Shown: positions 1-11,400 of the stretch, piece by piece
How positions within the stretch are numbered: position 1 is the stretch's first letter
Layout of the letters: each line of letters begins with the position of its first letter
Source: Magnolia sinica
Taxonomy: Eukaryota > Streptophyta > Magnoliopsida > Magnoliales > Magnoliaceae
Assembly: GCF_029962835.1 (NCBI RefSeq)
Contig: NC_080591.1
Coordinates: forward strand, 41,547,501-41,611,500
Direction: 5' to 3'
DNA: 64,000 bases
The notes under the pieces: generated by a model
What the model was told of the DNA's origin: nothing
The model's input: the letters and a program-made list of their open reading frames with translations, nothing else
Databases searched by the model: none
Position numbers and translations under genes: made by a program

Positions 1-63
1 CCGTTGACTAAACCTCCTTCACTTAGAAGTCATTGTGTGTGATCCCTTACCTACTTGGGCATG
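1..63 (-). pseudogene. gag: Start of an Athila/Tat-like gag, cut by window edge
   Basis: Read on the minus strand, this begins with a Met-Pro-Lys start and runs off the left edge. The same opening, with variation, occurs at 16891 (plus) and near 10490 (minus), where it leads into a recognisable gypsy gag. It lies downstream of a primer-binding site and leader (64-417), as expected for the first codons of gag. A stop is already visible within the first 20 codons. Only a fragment is present, so the assignment rests on similarity to the two other copies. Confidence 0.6.
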
Positions 64-396
64 AACCACACACACAGAAATTAATTAAAACATAAACCTC
101 ATAAATAAAATCCTACAACAAAAAATAACACTCCTACAATAAATAAAATTAACTAGAAGCAATTAAAAAATTAGAGGAATAAAGTTACTGGATTAAAATA
201 ACTAGAATTAAGGATGCTAGAAAACAAAAAATAGAAACAATGTTAGTATTTCTAAAACAAAAAAAAGAAAAAGAAAAAAAGAAGACTATAAAAACCTAAC
301 TACAACTTCTAGAATTAAAACCCTAAAAATAAAACACTAAATTAGAACTAGAAATCAAAACCCTAATTTAAACTCAAGTATTCTTATTGTAAAGTC
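64..396 (-). other. Untranslated leader of the left gypsy copy
   Basis: A-rich sequence between the PBS and the gag start on the minus strand. It resembles the leaders at 10491-10701 (minus) and 16631-16890 (plus), sharing the stretches that encode no protein but recur in this family. No gene is seen in it. Confidence 0.6.
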
Positions 397-417
397 CTGG
401 CAATTGCACCAAAAACT
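397..417 (-). promoter_or_regulatory. Degenerate primer-binding site, Athila/Tat type
   Basis: The plus strand reads CCTGGCAATTGCACC followed by AAAAACTTG. Its complement is a decayed form of the plant Athila-type PBS (TGGCGCCGTTGCCGGGG, usually assigned to tRNA-Asp). Equivalent sites lie at 14351-14374 (minus) and 16611-16630 (plus), each immediately next to an LTR end. Confidence 0.7.
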
Positions 418-1015
418 TGTGAGGCAATCCCAAGCGTAAGACTACATTATAGTAATAAACTCGACAAGATCGAGATCATTCTACATGGAATTGGTGAACA
501 TAGTGAATGCTAAAAAGGTTTTTGGGTTTTTAATCCCCATGGAAAGTAGAATTAAAGGGTTTAAATAATAATTAAAATGACATGGATACAACAATCCCCA
601 ATCAATAGAATTTGAACTTAATTTGCTCTCTCGAATTGATAACTCAATTAGAACCAGATTCTAATCTGTTCGAATTGAAAAATAATGCAATAAACTCAAT
701 CATAAAAATCCAACAATATGAGAATCATATTAGTTGATCTCTCATAAAGGTCTATGTAATCAATCACAGTAAATCAAAAGCATCTATTATACCCGAAGTT
801 AATAATAGATCAATCAATTTTATAGATTGACTCCTTTTCCAATCTAAGAATTCAATCACACAATCACAATTCAACACGTAAAACTAATAACTTTCATAAA
901 AAATGTATTAAATATCAAATATCTATGAAAATTTTTATCACTTAGCTGTAACTAAGAGATTAGTCTAACATGGCTAACATCTAAAACAAAAGAAAAGTGA
1001 AAAACAAACTAGGGA
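418..1015 (-). mobile_element. 3'-terminal part of an Athila/Tat-like LTR
   Basis: This matches the downstream part of the LTRs at 14375-15794 (minus) and 15856-16610 (plus), including the 'cactta(g)ctctagctaagag' stretch and the conserved end next to the PBS. About the first half of the LTR is absent. At about 1015 it joins directly to gag sequence, so this LTR was truncated by recombination and not by ordinary insertion. Confidence 0.7.
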
Positions 1016-1621
1016 GGATGAATTCCCCATTACACATCATCTTTACGAATTAGCGTATGGGCGGAGTTAGTCCATCATAGAAAAGCTTATTACTCATCAA
1101 GTTTCATATCCATGATGTGGACAAGAATTCAAAAGATCCTTAAATCTCTCACAACATTGGAATAAGGTATCTTCCTCTTTTTGAAAAAAGTTCATGATCA
1201 CCCTTCTCAGGGTAATGGTTTTATAAACTAGAAAGAACTTTTTAAGTAACTTTCGAGTCATCTCAGCCCATGTCTTGATTGATCTTGGCCTTAGAGTGTA
1301 ATGTCAAGACTTGGTCTTCTCATTTAACGAGAAAGGAAACAATTTCAATGTCAAGGTGTCCTAAAAAATGTTTTTAAATTATAGGGTTGCTACAATCTCA
1401 TCAAATTCCTTGAGAAGTAGATATGGGCTTTTAGAGTCAAGTCCATGAACTATTAAGAGTAGTTGGATCACTCCTGGCTTGAAATCCACATTTCATGCAT
1501 TGTGTGGGAACACCATGCAAGAAGATGTACTCGCCTTCAGTGGTTGTAGATAATAACATAGCATTTTAGGTGGAGGAACATTTTGTACATCGTTCTTATC
1601 TTGTTGTTCCACAGTGGGATG
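1016..1621 (-). pseudogene. gag: Gypsy G2 gag, middle part
   Basis: Minus-strand sequence homologous to the gag at 17040-17620. It contains the retrotransposon gag domain region with the 'LKEFDEIVAT' stretch and the following hydrophobic and basic segment. Several stops and frameshifts are visible. Its upstream continuation is 10344-10490: the two parts were separated by insertion of copia element C1, as shown by the flanking GGATG (1617-1621) and AGATG (10344-10348). Its downstream end at about 1016 fuses to a truncated LTR, so the rest of gag and all of pol are missing. Confidence 0.75.
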
Positions 1622-3059
1622 TGTTAATGCACTGATTTTTGCACCTTATTTGTCAATCACGTGGGTCGTTGTGTTAAGTAGTCAATTAAGCCTTTAGAAA
1701 ATGAAGATTGAAGACACAAGCGAAGTGGAAGCATCATGGAAGCAAAAATAGGTAAATGAGGTGCCTTGGTGACCCTAACCCTTGACCCAAAACAACTCAT
1801 TACCCTCTAGATGAACATGACTAATAGGAATACATAATTGATCATCCCTTAGCCGTACGAGACTAAGAAAAACATGATAAACAAGGCTAGAAGAGGTGGA
1901 AATCTTCTTTATAAAAGATAGCCCAAAACAACAGATTCTAAGTGATGTTCGATGGGATCGAGCTATCATCAAATAGCCGTCGATGACATTGAGCTGCCAT
2001 CGAATAGCTGTCGTTGACACCGAAGGATGACCAATGACATCGATCGAGAGTCAGGGATGTCTAATAACCAAACTAGATTTTTGTCTAAAATTATCTATAG
2101 AATTGAGGTCCCTTCGATGACATCAAAGTCTCCTCGATGACATCGATTGAGAGTCAGAATTATCCGACAACTTTTTTGGATTTTTCTCTGACTTTCTCGA
2201 TGGCATCAAAGCCCTTTCGATGACATTAAAACTTGATGTTCAATGATATCAAAGGTCAATCAATGGCATCAGTAATGATCCATATTTGTCTAGTAAGAAA
2301 ATACCACATTTAGTTTGGATTGTTTGATGGCATCGAGGAACCCTTCGATGGTATCAAAGGTAGCTTCGATGATGTCGAAGGACCTTCAATGACATTGACA
2401 GAGTCATTTTTTAACCATTGCAGCTCAAACTTTATAAAAATGACATTTGATTCTAAGGCTTTTTGATGGGTTTTTGGAGCAATAGAATGTACGGTGATTT
2501 CATATTCCCAAGCCTCTATTCCATTGAGTTCTAAGCAATCTCTTTTGAGATTAAAAATCTAATGAGGACTCCAACCTCAACATTGAGATGTGCTTGAACT
2601 CTTCCATTTTTTAGAGATTGGGCTTAAGCAATCTTGGCAAACCATTGTCTAAATCGTCTAGGAGACCCATCTAGGTGAATCCCCTAGGAAAATAACTTCT
2701 CACTAGTTGTAGGAAATTCAACCAACTTCCCATCACCTTGGTCACCTCGAAAGACTATCATATGCAAGGTGATTGATCTAGGAGCTAAAGCCTTGGCAAT
2801 GCAACTGAAAGTGCCCTGGTTTGTCAATTAGCGTGAGGGCTGAGTTAGTTAGTCAAGTGAGTCCCATATGAAGATCATAAAAGCTATTACCCTGACCAGA
2901 TGTGTGTTTCAAGATCTTCAAAGGTAAATCAAGCCTCACATCCCATGTCCCAAAACACCCAGGTAAATAAATCCTTAAAAATCTTAGAACAACATAGGTA
3001 TTAAAAAGTTTGAAAAATGTGTTTCTAAATGGAAAATTTTCTAAGTTTTCTGCTTGGGT

Positions 3060-3860
3060 TGATGACATCGAACACTCATTTTCTATGACATCGAACAGTG
3101 TTTGATGACATCGAAAAGTGACCTTTTATGTCCAGCAACCACATAAGTATTTGGACAGAATATTTGATGAATCGAATGTACCTTCGATGACATAAAAAAC
3201 ATGCAGTCGATGACATCAAGGCTAATTTGATGACATCGATGAACTTAGAGCTTTATCCAGCAAAACTTCTTAAAAAATATTCTGGTATTACTCGAGGAAT
3301 CAAACGAGCTTCGATGTCATCGAGATTCAAACTCTGATGACATCGAGCGAGGTTCGATGACATCGAATATGGACAAGTCTGTGTCCAGCAAGCTTTAAAA
3401 GAAAATCAACTAAAATGTTCAAGGAATCGAGCTATCCTCAACGACATTGAAATTCAAACGTCGATGACATCAAAACTAGTTTGATGACATCAAAATTGGA
3501 CAAGGAAGTGTCCAACGAGCCTTCAAGGAATATCTTCTGAAAAGATCGATGAATCGAACTGTGATTCGATGACATCAAAATTTGAAATTCGATGACATCG
3601 AATCAGGCTCGATGACGTCGAAGAAAGACTTAAAATTGTCCAACAAGCTCTGATGAAATGTCATGCAAAGTGTCGAGGAATCGAACTGTAATTCAATGAC
3701 ATCGGAGTTCAAATCTCGATGACATTGAATCAAGTTCGATGACATTGATCACTAGTTAAAAAGTTTCAGCAATATTTTTCAGTAGAGTTTGTGTCATTGA
3801 ACTGACATTGATGTCATTGAAAGTATTATTCAATTACATCGAATTAGGTTCGATGACATT
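3060..3860. repeat. Cluster of TTCGATGACATCGAA-type motifs in S1
   Basis: Dozens of full and half copies of the near-palindrome TTCGATGACATCGAA occur at irregular 20-45 base spacing. A perfect copy lies at 3353-3367 and a near-perfect one at 3310-3323. Copies face either way because the motif is its own inverse apart from the central base. Between them the sequence is less conserved. Confidence 0.9.
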
Positions 3861-4509
3861 GAACTCAGTCAGACACTGACTAATTTATTACCGTTAGAGC
3901 CTTTTGCCGTTATAAGGTGAGCTTGTTCTTGGTTGTTGTATTGAGAAAAAGAGACAAAAGCTCTGAAAGAGTTATTGCTTATCACCAACTCTAAGCCCTT
4001 TTTCTCATGGGAGTTCATCCTTCAATCCACCCTCATCATTGATATTTAATAAAGTGGATTAATGAATGAACTTTCTCATTCAAGGATCATCCGATTACCT
4101 CCTTAATGGCAAATCATTGACCTAGGATCCCTTGAATGCTTAAATACCTTAGAATCACTCCGTCTCTTCAATGAGTAACATTCATTAGAGTGGATTCCAA
4201 CATAACCTTGACCTAACCCCGTCGCCTTACATTAGAGCATCATAAGTGTTGCAGATCAACGGAGCTAAAGAATCTTCGCCATCTTCATCAACGCATAGAA
4301 CGGGGCTCATCTACTTACTGTAAGTCATTAGAGTCCAGAGACCCTGTTGATCATTCCTTGTGTAGGATTGGGTCATAGGTGTATCTTAAACCCTTCAAGC
4401 CCTTAGTGGAGGCCTTCGACAGGAGAGTACGTTTAAGTGCTTAGTGTAGGACTTTTGCTCTTGTGTAGGACAAACTTAGGTCCTTGTGTAGGTCCTTGGC
4501 CTATGTGGC

Positions 4510-4815
4510 CTAAACTAAGTTCCTTGTGTGGATCATTGGCCTATGTGGCCTAAACCAGGTTCCTTGTGTGGATCCTTGGCCTGTGTAGCTTAAAACCCAG
4601 GTTCCTTGTGTGGATCCTTGGCCTGTGTGGCCTAAAACCCAAGTTCCTTGTGTGGATCCTTAGCCTGTGTGGCCTAAAATCTAGGTTCCTTGTGTGGATC
4701 CTTGGCCTGTGTGGCCTAAAACCCAGGTTTCTTGTGTGGATCATTGGCCTGTGTGGTATAAAACCCAAGTTTCTTGTGTGGATCCTTGGCTTGTGTGGCC
4801 TAAAATCTAGGTGTT
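4510..4815. repeat. About 42-bp minisatellite, seven copies, in S1
   Basis: Units contain TTCCTTGTGTGGATCCTTGG followed by 'cctgtgtggcctaaaaccc'. Period is 40-43 bases. Because 42 is a multiple of three, both strands show long repeated open frames (4550-4768 minus, 4566-4823 plus). These are repeat artefacts, not genes. More divergent units continue on both sides (about 4400-4910). Confidence 0.9.
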
Positions 4816-6398
4816 TTGTGTAGGACCTTTGCTCTTGTGTAGGGCATAAACTATCGTGTCCTTGTGTAAGACCCTTGCCTTATGTAGGTATGTTTAGGTA
4901 CCTTGTGTAGGTCCTTGAGTCAACCTTATATAGGTTGTAAAGGTTTGAGGTGAACTTGATTTGAAACCTCCGTTCGAGAAATCTGGTACACTTAAGGGTG
5001 AAGTGCATTCGTCGGGAGTGAAGTAGGCACATAGCCGAACCACTATACATGACTGTGTTTGGGATTGTTACTTGCATATTCTTTTGATTCTATTTATCTT
5101 GAATGTTCATATAAAGCATGATTATTTGAATATCTAGAACTGATAAGAATCACATCCCACACACACTTATACACACAATCCATCATAGACTAATTGTTAA
5201 CTCTGCTTAATATTTAGTAGTCTTGTGCTTGGATCCTTTACTTGGCTTGGAAGTCATTAGAGTTAACATAAGTATATCTTGATTGTTGTAGAATAGATCA
5301 AGATTAGGATAATAGGATTTTAAATTGGTATAAAATTTTATAAAGTCCTATTCACCCCCCTCTAGGACACTTTGACCTATTCCTACTTTTACTACAACAG
5401 TCTATACCGCAATTTCAGCAGCGACACCATGATCAAGGGAGCATCAGGGAGTTGATTGAAGCACGAAAGAGCGAAGATCAAGTAACTTAAAGAGGGTACA
5501 AAAGGGGACTCAATCCAACAAGTAAGTTACCATTTTAAGAGTCTAAGTTTAGTCTTTTTTCTTATGTAGGATTAAGGCTAAGAGTTTGTAAACCCAAACT
5601 CGAGTAGGTTCTTATGTAGGACCTTGGTCTTTGTGTAGGGCCTAAATTCGTGATTCTTGCGTAGGACCTTGGTTCTGGAGTAGAGCCTAAATTACCAGGT
5701 TCTTGTGTAAGACCTTGTCTCTTTCATGGGCCCAAAACAATGGGTTCTTGTGTAGGACCTTGTCACTTTCATGGGGCCTAAAACATTGGGTTCTTGTGTA
5801 GGACATTGGCTCGAGAGTAGAGCCTAAATTGTCAGGTTTGGAGTAAAACTTTTGTAGGGCATAAAACTTAAAGTCTTTGTCTATGACTGTAAAGGTTAGA
5901 GGTAAACCTAATTTAAAACCTCCAATAGTAAAATCTGGTACACTTATGGGTTGAGTACGTCTGTCAAGAGTGAAGTAGGGAAGTAGCCGAACTACTATAT
6001 ATGACCGTGTTTGGGATTGTCATTTGCACACTTGTTTAATTATGCACATGTGTTTAAATATTTAAATTATTCATGCATGATTAGAAGAATGCTTAGTGAT
6101 TGACATATAGCACATCCTACACACACATATATACTATCTTGATAAACTAATTGCTTATTTTTATATCCTTTGTAATCTATGTGATTGGACCCTCTATTGG
6201 CTTGGAAGACTTACAGTAATATTGTCGTGCTTAGTTTAATTGGAAATTAGTTTAAGTTAGGATTTTTTTTAAATGTATAATTTTTAATATGTCCTAATCA
6301 CCCCCCCTCTTTAAGATATAACCTTCATTTTGTAGCTCCGTCAAGCTTCCACAAAGCGCAGTCGTGGTAATCCCATTATGCCACATGCCACGTTTTCA

Positions 6399-6415
6399 AT
6401 TGGTATTAAAGCAGG
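6399..6415 (+). promoter_or_regulatory. C1 primer-binding site (initiator tRNA-Met type)
   Basis: ATTGGTATTAAAGCAGG directly follows the LTR end at 6398. It is a mutated form of the plant TTGGTATCAGAGC site that pairs with the 3' end of initiator tRNA-Met in most copia elements. Confidence 0.8.
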
Positions 6416-6465
6416 TAGCTCTTGAAGGGTTTAACCACCTGGAGTTAAAAACATGGAGCTTAAGA

Positions 6466-7500
6466 ATGTCGTCTAACAAAAAGGGTAGTGTCGTCACACA
6501 ACCACTATACTTTGATGGGTTTAACTATGCGTATTGGAAGGCTAGGATGATGGTCTTTCTAATGTCACTTGACCATTCAGTTTAGGCTATTGTCGAACAA
6601 GGATGGACAATGCCCATAGAACATGTCATGATTGATAATAGAACCATTAGCGCTCTAAAAGAAAAATCCAGATGGAGTGTCAATAAGAGAGCACGACATA
6701 CCTATAATGTCAAATCTCTCAATGTTATTTACTGTACGGTTTCTCCTGATGAATTTAAATGCATATGTACTTTTAAAACTAGGAAAGATGTGTGGGACAC
6801 CTTGGAAGTCACCTACAAAGGAACTAGCAAAGTAAAAAAGATTGAAACTTCAGCTCTTAATGACCAATTTGAAAACATTAGGATGGAAGAGTCTAAAACT
6901 TTCATAGAATTCTACTCTAAACTGAATGATATTTGTAATTCCATATGAGGTTTAGGAGAGAGAGTTCCAAAAGGGTGTATATATAGGAAAATCTTAGATC
7001 CTAGCCAGATATGTTCACTCCCAAGATAACCTCTATAGAAGAGTATAGGAATGTAGGTGAGATGAAAGTAAAAGAACTTATAGGTTCCCTATAAACATTT
7101 GAACTACACTTTAAGGTCCCCTCTAAAGGAAAGAAATTTACCGTCCTCAAATCATTATATAGGCATTCAATAAACATAATGAAATTAAATCTAAAAGTGA
7201 TAGTTATGAGGTGGATGGAGAGGAGTTAGCTAAAACATTTAAGAAATTCCTCAAATTTACTAGAGGGAAAAGTTGTGATAACATGGACAAGAAGGTGGAC
7301 AAGCATAAAGGAAAATCCACCAAACCATCTAAACTAGTCCAAATATTACAACTGTGAAAATTATGGACATTTTGTCCCGAATTGCCCTAACAAAACAAAA
7401 TCTAAAGGCAAGGCAATGTCGACAACATAGGATGATACAGAGGAGTCCAAATCTACTCCAGATAACTCCTCTTGTGTGGAAGACATGAGTCACATGCAAA
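6466..7500 (+). pseudogene. gag: Copia C1 gag, broken
   Basis: ATG at 6466 opens a frame with the copia gag N-terminus: residues about 13-30 include 'FDGFNYAYWKARM', typical of plant copia gag. An in-frame TAG follows at 6583, then the frame continues 6586-6945 with the central gag region ('DVWDTLEVTYKGT', 'FYSKLNDI') until a TGA. Remnants continue to a zinc knuckle at about 7343-7390, where the first cysteine of CX2CX4HX4C is replaced by tyrosine. The homologous C2 gag (53227-54583) supports the call. Gag would form the particle shell and bind RNA, but this copy cannot make a full protein. No pol follows. Confidence 0.8.
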
Positions 7501-7589
7501 TCTTATCAGCTTATATCACACCATCCCTCCTTAGAAATTTGGGAGACCATAATTCCATAAGAAGGTGACCTTAAAAGGTCCCTTTGGCC

Positions 7590-7800
7590 TGAAATGGTAA
7601 ATTAGAGGATTAAGCCTCACATATGAGCTCAATTGTAAAATTTGAGGATTTCAGCCTCTTATATAAGCATCTAGTTAAAATAGAGGATTTTAGCCTTTTA
7701 TTGCACTTCATTATTAAATCTGAGAGTTCTAGCCTCATAATATGCTTAATTGTAAAATCTTAGGATTTAGCCTCATTAGTATTGATAATTTAGGCCTTAA
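7590..7800 (+). repeat. Degenerate tandem repeat, period about 40
   Basis: About five diverged units with the core 'gtaaaatttgaggatttagcctc' pattern, each separated by an AT-rich segment ending 'tatgagc' or similar. The array occupies the place where pol would be expected in a complete copia element. Confidence 0.65.
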
Positions 7801-8294
7801 AGTTGCTAAACTAAATATCATATGTTTATAGCTTAGATTATCAATATTGGTCATTCCTATTTTTCATTGGTATATTGATTGACTAACCTTAATTAGCATG
7901 CTTCATGATTTTCATGATTATATGCAAACCTTAACCCCGTGTTAGTATGAGCATTATAATTGGAAAATCTTTAACTTATAGAGTTGTTTCATATATGATC
8001 TTTATTGATATATCTCTCGAAACTAACCCTTCGTCAAATACTAACAAAAAGGGGGAGAAAGATCAAGTCCCACTAAAACATGCATCCTCTTGTGTAGGGT
8101 TTGTTTGTTGCTGCAAGTTTGATCAGCGAAGTGATTATGGGGAGTAATGTAAGTGTTACATGTCTTAGTGTACCGAGTTATAAATCATTTATATTTGACA
8201 TATAACATCTTTTGTTGTTTTGGTATGTCATTGGTATGAACCATGACATGGTCTTAGGTTAGGTTTTTATCACGTAATTAACAAACGAGGAGAT
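7801..8294 (+). other. C1 3' noncoding region with purine-rich tracts
   Basis: There is a purine tract AAAAAGGGGGAGAAAGA at about 8046-8062, and a second degraded tract GAGGAGAT immediately before the 3' LTR at 8295, where the polypurine primer is expected. The 66-codon open frame at 7947-8147 runs over the first tract and has no protein resemblance I recognise. Confidence 0.6.
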
Positions 8295-10343
8295 TATTAG
8301 TCCACTAATTTTTGCACCCTATTTGTCAATCACGTGAGTCGTTGTGTCAAGTAGTCAGTTGAGCCTTTGGAAAGTGAAGACCAAAGACACAAGCGGAGCT
8401 GAAATATCAAGGAAGCAAAAACAGGTAAATAAGGTGCCTTGGTGATCCTAACCCTTGACACAAAACAACCCATTACCCTCTAGATAATCTTGACCTAATA
8501 GGGATACATAATTGATCAACCCTTAACCTTACGAGACCAAGAAAAACTTGATAAACAAGGCTAGAAGAGGCACAGATCTACTATATAAAAGATAGCTCAA
8601 AACAACATATTCTAAGTGATGTTCGATGGCATCAAGCTGCCATCAAACAGCCTTCAATGACATCGACGGCCTGGCCGATGACAACTATCGAGAGTCAGGG
8701 ATGCCCAGCAACCAAACTGAATTTTTGTCTGAAATTCTTGATGGCATCAAGGTCCCTTCGATGACATCAAAACTTATGTTTCAAAGACATCGAAGTCTCC
8801 TCGATGACATCAATTGAGAGTCAGAATTGTCCAACAAGTTTATTGGATTTTCCTCTGGCTTTCTCAATGGCATTGAAGCCCTTTCAATGACATCGAAACT
8901 TGAAGTTTGATGACATCGAAGGTCAGTCGATGACATCGATAATGGTCCAGATTTGTCCAGTAAGAAAATATCACATTTAGTCTGGATTGTTCAATGGCAT
9001 CAAGGAACCCTTCGATGACATCTACAAATTCGTTTTCTACCCATTTTTTTACCATTGGAGCTCAAACTTTATAAAAAGGGCATTCAGTTCTTAGGGTTTT
9101 TTATGGGTTTTTGGAACAATAGAAGGTAGGGTGATTCCATATGAATATCCCTCATCCCAAGCCTCTATTCCATTGAGTTCTAAGCAATCTCCTTTGAGAT
9201 TACAAAATCTACTGAGGATTCCAACCTTAACATTGAGATGTGTTGAACTCTTTCATTTTCTAGAGATTGGACTTAATCAATCTTTGCAAACCATTGTCTA
9301 AATCGTCTAGGAAACACATATAGGTGAATCCCTTAGGAAAATAACTTCCCACTAGTTGTACGAGATTCAACCAACCTCCCATCACCTTAGTAACCTCAGA
9401 GGAGCATCATATTCAAGGTGATTAATCTAGGAGCTGAAGCCTTAGCAATGTAGCAACACTATGATTGGGAGAACAACGAGGAGCTAATTGAAGCACGAGA
9501 GAGGAGAGATCAAGCAACCCAAAGAGGCACTACAACAGGGGCTCAATCCAACAAGTAAGTTGTTATTTTAAGAGTCTAAGTTTAGTCTATTTCCTTGTGT
9601 AGGATTGAGGCTAAGAGTTTATAAACCCAAACTCGACTAGGTTCTTATGTAGGACCCTGGCCTTTGTGTAGGGCTTAAATATATAGTTCTTGCATAGGAC
9701 CTTGGCTTGGGAGTAGTGCCTAAATTACGAGGTTCTTGTGTAGGACCTTGGCTCAAGAGTAGAGCATAAATTGTCGGGTTCGGGAGTAGGATCATTGCTC
9801 TTATGTATAGCATAAAGTTTAGAGTCCATGTGTAGGGCTGTAAAGGTTTGAGGTGCACCTGATTTAAAACCTTCGATAGTAAAATCCGGTGCACTCATGG
9901 GTTGAGTGTGTCTTCCAGGAGTGGAGTAGGCAAGTAGGTGAATCACTATATATGATTGCATTTGGGATTGTCATTTACGCACTTGTTTAATTATGCATAT
10001 GTATTTGAATGTTTAAATTATACATGCATGATTAGAAGAATGCTTAGTGATTGATAGGTAGCACATCCCATGCACATATATGTGCTTGCTTATCTGTATA
10101 TCTGCATATCTTTTATAGTCTATGTGATTGGACCCTCTATTGGCTTAAAAGCCTTAGAGTTATATTGCCTTACTTAGTTTAATTGGAAATTAGTTTAATT
10201 TAGGTAGTTTTTTAAAAAGGTGTAATTTTAATATGTCCTAATCACCCCCTCCCATCTAGGACATAGCCTTCATTATCTAGCTCCGCCAAGCTTCTGCAAA
10301 TCGCAGCCGTGGTAATCCCATTATGCCACAGGCCACATTTTTA
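8295..10343 (+). repeat. C1 3' LTR
   Basis: A 2.05-kb copy of the 5' LTR without the S1 insertion. It starts TATTAGTCCACTAA (a mutated TG start) and ends CATTTTTA. TATATAAAAG lies at 8582-8591. The palindromic motif cluster covers about 8620-9025 and the 'gtgtaggacct' repeats about 9600-9830. The short ORFs in both strands reflect these repeats. Confidence 0.85.
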
Positions 10344-10493
10344 AGATGGTGTGGTTGATTTGCAGCCATAATTCTTGTTAACTCTGAGGATCTCAAGGCA
10401 CTTCTAATCAGGTGATGGATGGACAAACCTTGAACCAATCCTCCTTCACTTAAAAAACAAAGTGTTGTCACATACCCACTTGGGCATGAAATA
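10344..10493 (-). pseudogene. gag: Gypsy G2 gag, N-terminal part
   Basis: Minus-strand frame starting near 10490 with Met-Pro-Lys, containing 'GGLVQGLSIHHLIRSALR' and ending 'AANQPHH', closely parallel to the G1 gag start at 16891-17035. It is cut at 10344 by C1 and resumes at 1621. This is the N-terminus of an Athila/Tat-like gag. Confidence 0.8.
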
Positions 10494-10701
10494 CTCTCAA
10501 TCCCTATCTCTAAACTAAAACTTAGAAAGAAAATTTACAATAAAATAAGAAATATGAAAAAAAAAATACAACAAGAAGAGTTAGAAGGATATTACCGATT
10601 TGATGATTCTATGTTAGTGTTTACAAAAAGAAAAAAAAAAGAAAAGAAAAGAAAATAAGGCTAGTATCTAAAAAAAATTTAGAAAAACTTAATCAAAAAA
10701 A
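10494..10701 (-). other. G2 leader, part next to gag
   Basis: Minus-strand noncoding sequence equivalent to 16690-16890 of G1, including 'gatactaacat' and 'tctggtaatatc' equivalents. It is separated from its upstream part (14286-14350) by solo LTR S2; the two pieces rejoin smoothly when S2 is removed. Confidence 0.75.
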
Positions 10702-11009
10702 TGTTGAGTGTAAAATATTATATATTTCCCCCTAGTTAAACCTTGGTTTTTATGAACATGATACATGTTTTGTCTTGCGATATAATTTTGAGAGCTTAAG
10801 ATGAAAATGATGCTAAAAGCATTGATTTAATGCTTAAGAATTACCAAAGTGAGGAGTGGATCTTTGGATGTCAAGATTAAAGATTTCAAGAGTCCAATAT
10901 CCAAGAAAACCAAGTGAAGGAGGAACAAATTCGAAGTTGTAAAGTGCAAAAATCTGGAACTACTGACTTGTAAAGTGCAGAAATCTGGAACTATTGAACT
11001 TGACAGTTT

Positions 11010-11400
11010 AATGCCATCGAACACAACTTCAATGCCATCGAAGTAAGTGTTCGATGCCATCAAAGGAAGTTCGATCCCATCGAAAAATCAGAGAAAATCA
11101 AGTTTGGTTGTTGGACATTTGGGTGCAATTCGTGATGCCATCAAGGATACCATTAGCGTCATTGAAGACCAGTTCGATGCCATCGAAGCTGGTTCAATGA
11201 CATCAGAAATATCATGGATTTTGGGATTTGTTTGTTGGACAATTTTGGATGCTTTTCAATCCCATCGAGAACATGTTCGATGACATCGAAGCTAGTTCGA
11301 TGCCATCGATGGACATATGTAGATGGTTGTTGACACTTTCCAAATTCAAATATAACTGGATAATCAACCTTCAATCCCATTGAAGTCCTATCGAAGCTCT
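11010..11400. repeat. TTCGATGCCATCGAA cluster inside a gypsy LTR
   Basis: Perfect TTCGATGCCATCGAA at 11173-11187 and TTCGATGACATCGAA at 11277-11291, with many partial copies. The same 15-mer is in copia solo LTR S3 at 13584-13598. The matching cluster in the G2 LTR is at about 15245-15490. Confidence 0.9.

Larger units (their letters stand above)
2806..5420 (+). mobile_element. Solo copia LTR S1, inserted in the C1 5' LTR
   Basis: Starts TGAAAGTGCC and ends TTTCAGCA, so it has TG..CA termini, and is flanked by GCAAC (2801-2805) and GCGAC (5421-5425). The uninterrupted site is visible in the sister LTR near 9450 and in S3. It is a 2.6-kb relative of the C1 LTR with the same three blocks in order: palindromic motif cluster, 'cttgtgtgg' minisatellite, and the 'cacccccctctaggac' stretch near the 3' end. 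No internal region is present, so it is a solo LTR left by LTR-LTR recombination. Confidence 0.8.
1622..6398 (+). repeat. C1 5' LTR, interrupted by solo LTR S1
   Basis: It begins TGTTAATGCACTG and ends CACGTTTTCA. The parts 1622-2805 and 5426-6398 align with 8295-9450 and 9450-10343, and 2806-5420 is extra. A TATAAAAG box lies at 1910-1917. A cluster of TTCGATG/CATCGAA motifs covers about 1945-2400, and a run of 'cttgtgtaggaccttgg' repeats covers about 5590-5880. The short ORFs inside (for example 1775-2020) are not genes. Confidence 0.85.
1622..10343 (+). mobile_element. Ty1/copia element C1 (SIRE-like LTRs, gag only), nested in gypsy gag
   Basis: Two long direct LTRs (1622-6398, enlarged by a solo LTR, and 8295-10343) flank an internal region of only about 1.9 kb. 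The internal part has an initiator-tRNA-Met-type PBS, a copia gag and purine-rich 3' sequence, but no protease, integrase, reverse transcriptase or RNase H. The target-site duplication is GGATG at 1617-1621 and AGATG at 10344-10348, one mismatch. The host site is the G2 gag, which becomes continuous when C1 is subtracted. Lineage SIRE/Maximus is inferred from LTR length (about 2 kb), PBS and gag type. It is non-autonomous, and whether pol was lost before or after insertion is unknown. Confidence 0.85.

Noticed and set aside
3060..3860. CRISPR-like array of CATCGAA repeats
   Set aside because: Repeats are too short, palindromic and irregularly spaced, the DNA is plant nuclear, and there are no cas genes.
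4550..4823. Open frames on both strands with a repeated 14-residue unit
   Set aside because: Produced by a 42-base minisatellite (a multiple of three) inside a solo LTR; no start context or relatives.
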